From Clostridia bacterium (GTDB lineage: Bacteria; Bacillota; Clostridia; Oscillospirales; CAG-272), in assembly GCA_017464805.1 (NCBI GenBank), contig JAFTYE010000016.1:306167-370166 (forward strand): 64,000 nucleotides of DNA, read 5' to 3'. The notes below the pieces were generated by a model, which did no database searches, had not been told where the DNA came from, and was given only the letters and a program-made list of their open reading frames with translations. Within the stretch, counting starts at the first letter, position 1, and each line of letters opens with the position of its first letter. Made by a program: the position numbers and the translations under genes. Below are positions 59,229 to 64,000 of this stretch, piece by piece.

Positions 59229-61493
59229 GTGAAACAATTGTTTGTTCAAAAATTTAAGGAAGCATATGCTAACAATGATTTGTCAAAATGCAGAAATGCG
59301 TTATTATGCTTAATACTTGCATATAATTCTGAAATTAAGGATGGATTGGTTTATGACCACAATTTAAAGCATTTATTGTTTAACGCAAATTGTATTCTAA
59401 ATCCAATGGGGGTCAAATATACGTCGGAAGATTACGAAAAATACGCTCAGATTTTAACGGAAACAATAAGGCTATGCGAAGCAATTAATGATCCCCGTAA
59501 AGATACATCTATTGCTTTTCAGGTGGATTTAATCATTGATAACAAAATAATAAAAGATATTGTTGATATTATGTTTTACACATATTGTTTTTACAATATG
59601 AACTCTATCAATTCTCGATGTATGGATGATTCTGCAATTAGCAAAATGCCTTTTGTGGAGCAACTGTTGAGTATAATACTTTTTTATGAAGATCAAATTC
59701 GTATTTTAAAACAGAATTACAGAAAAGATTTTGTTAAAAACATGGTTACCGGATTAGAAATGTCGGTGGCCGATAGAGGTGTAGAATATTATGAGGATGT
59801 AAAAACATCTATTTTAGATAGTTTGGAATCACATCTCGAAAGTATAAACGAGATTTTACGTTACTTATATTATCAGTTTGGCAAATCTATGGCAGAGACA
59901 GTTCAAAATATAAATTTTGATGTCATTCATCCGTATGAAAACGTTGAATTTGAAAAACATTTATATATTGCATCACAACGACAGCTTTTGTGTCGCTTAG
60001 AAGAAAATATCCGTTATGGTTATTATTGTTTCCATAGCACCACTACAATGGAAGATGGAAATAAGGCCTTTGTTTTTTCTATTGAAAACGATGAAAAATA
60101 TAAAGCAAAGTGTCTTGGAGTGTATAGGAGAGAGTATCAAGTACGAAGATACTCGATATCCGATCCAAGAAACCAACATTTGTTGGATAGTTATGAAGCA
60201 AAGATTCTTTCGATGGCGGAAGGATTAGTTGCACTACAATCAAGCGAGAAACTACTCTTAAATATTGAGAATTATCATCCCGATGTAGAGGATTTTAAAA
60301 TTGCCCAAAATATATCAAAAATAAAAGAACATCTTATAACGCTTCTAACCAAAGAGTATTATTTAAAGCAAACTGTAAAAGGTGTTACAATTGAGGATTT
60401 GCTAAAAACATACTTTTATTTAAATACACTTTCTGAAATAGCATGTTCAGCTTCAGCAAAATTAATCAATGACAGTGATCAAACCACATATTTTAAGGAA
60501 CTGTGCATAGTTGATACATCATATTTTGTTGGTGAGTTGTCTCGAATTTATGGCTTTGATATAGATTATTCAAAAAAACTGATCGACCGATTCATCTTCC
60601 ATGAAGCCAACAACAGAGATGACGATGTTTTTGCTCAACCTTTACTAAAAATTAGCAAAACTCAAGTACTTTTTAGTCCTGCATTAATTGATCAAGTTAA
60701 CCCCGATAGATATATTGAGCGCCAATTTATCCGCTATAAAAAAGATGTCTCTGCAACTGGACGTGATTTTGAGAATTATTTTATTTCCACCTTAAAAAAT
60801 GGGTATTTGGATAGCTCGTTTGACTTAAAACATAAGGCAATTCCTAATTTTACGCTCAATGAAAATAAAATCGAATATATGGCTTTTGACGGTAAAGCTA
60901 TTGAATTTGATGTTGTTGCTGTTTTAGGGGATTACCTTATTCTCACTGAATTAAAAGCGGTTATGACTTCATATGAATTAAGTGAATTAGAAACACGAAA
61001 GAAAAATGTCTATGAGGCTATAGATCAATTGCATAGGCGTAAAGAATCCATAAAATATGATTGGGAGAAATTCAAGGAAAAGGCATCTATACCTTTACCC
61101 AAACTGCCTTTTGACGACGACCACATTATACTAATTGCATGTACTGACACATTTGATTTTACTCCACTAAAAGATAATGATGTATATATTACTGATGATT
61201 CAACCTATTTGAAATATTTTACCAATCCGTATGTCGAAACTATGGAGCTGAGTCTCGAAAAAGGAATAACCGTCCAAAATAAAAATAATATATGGCTAAA
61301 GGGATATCCGGAAGTAGAAGGATTTTTAAAATATCTTATGAATCCAGTTACCATTCACCCTTTCACGGATTATATGGAAAAACAATTAATGCCTATTCCC
61401 GTTATGGATGAAAATGATATTGCGCTTTTCTGTGAACAATTTGTATTATCTGAAGATCCCATTAAAGCCGAAATATCAAAAATAAGCAAATAA
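59229..61493 (+). CDS. Uncharacterised 754-residue protein with C-terminal PD-(D/E)XK-type nuclease motif
   Basis: Not recognised as a named family. The first 500 residues look mainly helical (alternating charged and hydrophobic helices, no membrane segment, no P-loop). Around residues 505-580 the order GRDFENYF (Glu515 in a helix), then E559-F-D561, then LILTE574-L-K576 on a following strand matches the PD-(D/E)XK nuclease core (helix Glu, strand Asp, E-x-K). The last 170 residues are mixed, with DDDHIILIACTDTFDF. The start is GTG 59229, five bases after a strong AAAGGAGGG; an upstream ATG frame lacks a site. The gene is very A+T-rich, unlike the chromosome to its left. A DNA- or RNA-cutting defence role is inference. 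Confidence 0.8.
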   Translation: MKQLFVQKFKEAYANNDLSKCRNALLCLILAYNSEIKDGLVYDHNLKHLLFNANCILNPMGVKYTSEDYEKYAQILTETIRLCEAINDPRKDTSIAFQVDLIIDNKIIKDIVDIMFYTYCFYNMNSINSRCMDDSAISKMPFVEQLLSIILFYEDQIRILKQNYRKDFVKNMVTGLEMSVADRGVEYYEDVKTSILDSLESHLESINEILRYLYYQFGKSMAETVQNINFDVIHPYENVEFEKHLYIASQRQLLCRLEENIRYGYYCFHSTTTMEDGNKAFVFSIENDEKYKAKCLGVYRREYQVRRYSISDPRNQHLLDSYEAKILSMAEGLVALQSSEKLLLNIENYHPDVEDFKIAQNISKIKEHLITLLTKEYYLKQTVKGVTIEDLLKTYFYLNTLSEIACSASAKLINDSDQTTYFKELCIVDTSYFVGELSRIYGFDIDYSKKLIDRFIFHEANNRDDDVFAQPLLKISKTQVLFSPALIDQVNPDRYIERQFIRYKKDVSATGRDFENYFISTLKNGYLDSSFDLKHKAIPNFTLNENKIEYMAFDGKAIEFDVVAVLGDYLILTELKAVMTSYELSELETRKKNVYEAIDQLHRRKESIKYDWEKFKEKASIPLPKLPFDDDHIILIACTDTFDFTPLKDNDVYITDDSTYLKYFTNPYVETMELSLEKGITVQNKNNIWLKGYPEVEGFLKYLMNPVTIHPFTDYMEKQLMPIPVMDENDIALFCEQFVLSEDPIKAEISKISK

Positions 61494-61500
61494 AATTCTA

Positions 61501-61529
61501 AGAGCAACTTCTATAGTTGCTCTTTTTTT
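61501..61529 (+). terminator. Terminator after the 754-residue gene
   Basis: GAGCAACT (61502-61509) pairs with AGTTGCTC (61515-61522) around a 5-base loop, followed by a T run. The remaining 110 bases to the next promoter show no gene. Confidence 0.88.
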
Positions 61530-61639
61530 AAGCCAAAGGCGAAACAAAAGTCGTCACGCCTCATTTTTTTGCGAATTAATTGGGTTATAATTTCTTTGTA
61601 TGTTCCCGAATCACGTTAAAAGACGAATAAAATGACGGC

Positions 61640-61668
61640 TTGACTACCCAAATTCTTCGTGTTATAAT
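61640..61668 (+). promoter_or_regulatory. Promoter of the HTH-HNH gene pair
   Basis: TTGACT (61640-61645), 17-bp spacer, TATAAT (61663-61668), 26 bases before the start, with AAAGGATGG as ribosome binding site. Confidence 0.85.
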
Positions 61669-61694
61669 ATAAGCACGAAAGGATGGTGTAATAT

Positions 61695-62756
61695 ATGATT
61701 ACCAAAGAACAAAAGCAATTTGTTTTGAAGTACGTTGATGCTTCCTACTACGACCAAGAAAAGATAATCAAATATCTCGGCATGCACGATATTGTAGGAA
61801 ATGAAATATTTGCCTATTGCGATAGACGGACATTGCATGATGACCGCCCCTCTTATTCTATTTGGTTAGATGATGAATACGGATATATTCCTTTGTCGGT
61901 GTCTGATTTCGTAAAACGCATACCATTTTACTTTTATACAAAAGACCCGAAATCTATGGATCTCGACAATATGGGAACACTGGATCATATATTTTCGGCG
62001 AACTCTGAAAAAAGAGATATCGAAAGCATATACACTAATTTGGAATATGCCTTTTACCATCTCAACTTGCCATTAAATCGAATTTTCAGTTATTGGATTA
62101 ATCAATACGGCGTTGTATCCGGTGATGGCTTTTTTCAATGGTGTCATTATCTACATATGTGTGAGGAATATGGGCGTTCTGATTATTTCCCAGACAGGTT
62201 TATCACCTCATATAACGAAATGTTGGAAAAGGCAGGTCTTGATCCGATCATATACGAGATAACTGAAACCGGCTTATACGAACCGTTTATGCGTGAAGGG
62301 AGAATTCTAAAATTTGAAGGTCGCTTTCCCTGCGATGAAAACGGAAGACCCATTATGAAATGGATAGGCATTAAAGCTACAAATATTCAAAAATGTAGTT
62401 GTACTTGCCAAAAATCCAAACAAGGATATCTCATTTTCGAAATCTCTCCTAAAACAGTCATTCACGTTTTGAATTTTTACAATAACAATAATGATATGTC
62501 CGATGAATGGTATCAAGTATATGCTGGGCCAATGACTATGTGTTTTGATCACACCGTTTTGCGAGAAAGGCGAAAAGCATTGGGTTATAGTCAGGAAGAT
62601 GTGGCATTAGCTATTGATACCACAGTGAGAACATACCAAAAATGGGAGTCTGGTGAAACAACTCCTAACGGTCATTACTTAATTCGTTTAATAAATTGGC
62701 TCGATATCATCGATGTCCAAAATGTTGTTCAATACACAGATTTTTCAGATGAGTAA
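61695..62756 (+). CDS. Uncharacterised protein with C-terminal XRE-type helix-turn-helix
   Basis: A 353-residue protein. The last 65 residues contain a lambda-repressor-type helix-turn-helix (about 288-339: LRERRKALGYSQEDVALAI, RTYQKWESGETTPNG). The first 285 residues match nothing I recognise. They are rich in aromatic and acidic residues (SYSIWLDDEYGYIPL), with a small cysteine trio CSCTC in KCSCTCQKSKQGYL near residue 235 that might bind metal. Having the DNA-binding part at the end is unusual for this class. It is followed after 11 bases by an HNH-like gene, with which it is almost certainly co-transcribed, so it could regulate or work with that protein. Confidence 0.8.
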   Translation: MITKEQKQFVLKYVDASYYDQEKIIKYLGMHDIVGNEIFAYCDRRTLHDDRPSYSIWLDDEYGYIPLSVSDFVKRIPFYFYTKDPKSMDLDNMGTLDHIFSANSEKRDIESIYTNLEYAFYHLNLPLNRIFSYWINQYGVVSGDGFFQWCHYLHMCEEYGRSDYFPDRFITSYNEMLEKAGLDPIIYEITETGLYEPFMREGRILKFEGRFPCDENGRPIMKWIGIKATNIQKCSCTCQKSKQGYLIFEISPKTVIHVLNFYNNNNDMSDEWYQVYAGPMTMCFDHTVLRERRKALGYSQEDVALAIDTTVRTYQKWESGETTPNGHYLIRLINWLDIIDVQNVVQYTDFSDE

Positions 62757-62767
62757 AAGGTGAAGAT

Positions 62768-63976
62768 ATGACACAAAGACAAAACTGCGTTTATTGTGGT
62801 AAACTCATTACTACTCGAAGTCGTGAGCATATAATTCAAAATGCGCTTGGAGGATTATATGAATCGGAAGATATATGCTGTCCTGAATGCAATAATTACA
62901 TTAGCAAATATATCGATGTTCCATTTACAAAGACATTCAACCCGATTATTAGTCGTATTGAGAATTTTACAAAAACCAATAACAAAAAATCGCATCCCGT
63001 CTGCAGTGGAAAAGCATCCTATCAAGGCGCGTTATACGACGTGCTTATCAAAGACGGAAAAATCGTTTCGTGTCCTACTTTAAGCAAAAAGCTTAAGTGT
63101 GACATTTCAAAGCTTCCTATGGAAATATTCGCATATGATTTTCCTATCGAGAATAATACATTTATAAACGGCATCTGTAAGATTGCGTTTAATTTTGCAC
63201 TTGATAAAGGAATAGACTCAAACATCTTATCACATGGTGTAACTGTTAGTTCAAAAGAAGGTGTAATTGACAATATCTCCTTCAAATATACTGTGATTCC
63301 ATTTGTTCCTCTCAACACGCTCGACACGCATATAGAATTGAACACCTCAATGGAGTTATACCATAATTTGATTTTATTCAATCAAGGCAATATGCTGTGG
63401 TGCTATGTCGACCTTTTTAATACATTTCAGTATTATGTTCTTCTATCTGACAATTGGAGTGAAGAAATATCTGTACACGAAACTTATCTCCAACTGCTTC
63501 AAAAAATCGATAGAACAATACCAGAATTGTATATAGGGAAACCTAAGCATATCCTTACCTATGCCATGTTTTACAATATAGAACCCTGCATGGATTTAGA
63601 TGAATTTAAAAGAAGAGTTGAAGATGCAATAAAAAAGGAATCCCAAAAGAAAAGCATATCGGATGTTATTTCTGCCAAAATGAACATCGGATATTTGAAT
63701 GCCGAAAAATTAAGGCAGATGACTCTAGATGAGATAACAGAGTATCTTAAACCTTTTCATTTATATTCAGACGAGGACGACCGTCTGAGAGAAGATCGTT
63801 TTAGAAAAGTTACTTTAATAGGCGAAGAACTTGATATTACCTCATATCCTTATCTTATAGGAGAGCTTATGCGAGAAGGACAGCTTGATGTGCGCTCTTA
63901 TACTTATGCAAAATTTGATAGGCTAAATAGATTCTTAACTGGATTTGATAAAATTGAAAATTCATCAGAAGCCTGA
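62768..63976 (+). CDS. HNH endonuclease-like protein (HNH_5 type), 402 residues
   Basis: The N-terminal 45 residues carry a complete HNH_5-like site: C7-x2-C10, then R19-E20-H21, the A-L-G-G segment at 26-29, and C38-x2-C41-N42. The spacing fits a zinc-stabilised HNH fold. The remaining 355 residues are unfamiliar: a beta-rich middle (about 95-260) and a helical, charged end (DEFKRRVEDAIKKESQKK; TLDEITEYLKPF). No membrane segment or signal is present. The A+T-rich composition matches the two upstream island genes. A nuclease in phage defence or in element maintenance is plausible but unproven. Translation stops 24 bases before the window edge. Confidence 0.82.
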   Translation: MTQRQNCVYCGKLITTRSREHIIQNALGGLYESEDICCPECNNYISKYIDVPFTKTFNPIISRIENFTKTNNKKSHPVCSGKASYQGALYDVLIKDGKIVSCPTLSKKLKCDISKLPMEIFAYDFPIENNTFINGICKIAFNFALDKGIDSNILSHGVTVSSKEGVIDNISFKYTVIPFVPLNTLDTHIELNTSMELYHNLILFNQGNMLWCYVDLFNTFQYYVLLSDNWSEEISVHETYLQLLQKIDRTIPELYIGKPKHILTYAMFYNIEPCMDLDEFKRRVEDAIKKESQKKSISDVISAKMNIGYLNAEKLRQMTLDEITEYLKPFHLYSDEDDRLREDRFRKVTLIGEELDITSYPYLIGELMREGQLDVRSYTYAKFDRLNRFLTGFDKIENSSEA

Positions 63977-64000
63977 CCTAACCACTACATCTTAAAAATC

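Noticed and set aside
1..64000. CRISPR array, insertion sequence, rRNA operon or replication origin
   Set aside because: No regular spaced repeats, transposase motifs, rRNA sequence or DnaA-box cluster was found while reading the window.

Overview
The window looks like a chromosomal segment of an endospore-forming member of the Clostridia (Bacillota). The support is a set of sporulation genes (gerW, yqfC, yqfD, a ylbJ-type gene, spo0A, whiA, a dacF-like carboxypeptidase), gene orders typical of Firmicutes (yqfC-yqfD-phoH-ybeY-era-recO, xseA-xseB-ispA-tlyA-nadK-argR-recN, ecfA1-ecfA2-ecfT-truA), consensus sigma-A promoters with 16-17 bp spacers, and strong GGAGG ribosome binding sites. Most of the window is moderately G+C-rich housekeeping DNA, densely packed, with many ATGA start/stop overlaps. 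The genus cannot be read from the sequence.

Layout. 1-3.1 kb (+): DUF2953 (cut by the left edge)-gerW-dacF-like-rluB-GNAT-like, then an orphan 42-codon gene. 3.4-10.5 kb (-): a seven-gene operon yqfC-yqfD-phoH-ybeY-era-recO-mutS2. 10.6-11.8 kb (+): a ylbJ-like gene and a small cysteine-rich protein. 11.9-18 kb: single transcription units for pckG, spo0A, a Gfo/Idh oxidoreductase, a flavin-binding protein and a membrane-anchored XRE regulator. 18-21.3 kb (-): a ClpE-like chaperone followed by Mrp. 21.4-34.8 kb (-): a long run nusB-tsaD paralogue-xseA-xseB-ispA-DUF212-tlyA-nadK-argR-recN-murB-whiA-dnaE. 35-40 kb: a small membrane protein, a PII-like protein plus DUF1538 membrane protein behind an M18 aminopeptidase, and a PflX-type radical SAM protein. 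40-46.6 kb (-): an AAC(3)-family protein, tRNA-Lys, enolase, and the run EEP phosphatase-metG-tatD-radical SAM. 46.8-50.9 kb (+): holB-ricT, ferredoxin, trmN6-like-rsmI. 51-58.8 kb (-): an HPr-like protein, a class A PBP, and ruvC-methyltransferase-ecfA1-ecfA2-ecfT-truA.

58.8-64 kb is different. A perfect consensus promoter runs into a tRNA-Pro(TGG) whose 3' half is lost. About 140 bp of repeat-rich DNA resembling an attachment-site scar follows, then an intact tRNA-Pro(TGG) and a perfect 14-bp inverted repeat. From there to the right edge the DNA is strikingly A+T-rich and carries three unfamiliar genes: a 754-residue protein with a C-terminal PD-(D/E)XK-type nuclease signature, a 353-residue protein with a C-terminal helix-turn-helix, and a 402-residue protein with an N-terminal HNH_5-like zinc/HNH motif. 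This looks like the left end of a horizontally acquired island at a tRNA gene. A nuclease gene plus a regulator-HNH pair makes it the best candidate here for an undescribed, possibly defence-related, system. Function is inference only, and no integrase gene lies inside the window.

No rRNA, CRISPR array, insertion sequence or recognisable riboswitch was seen.
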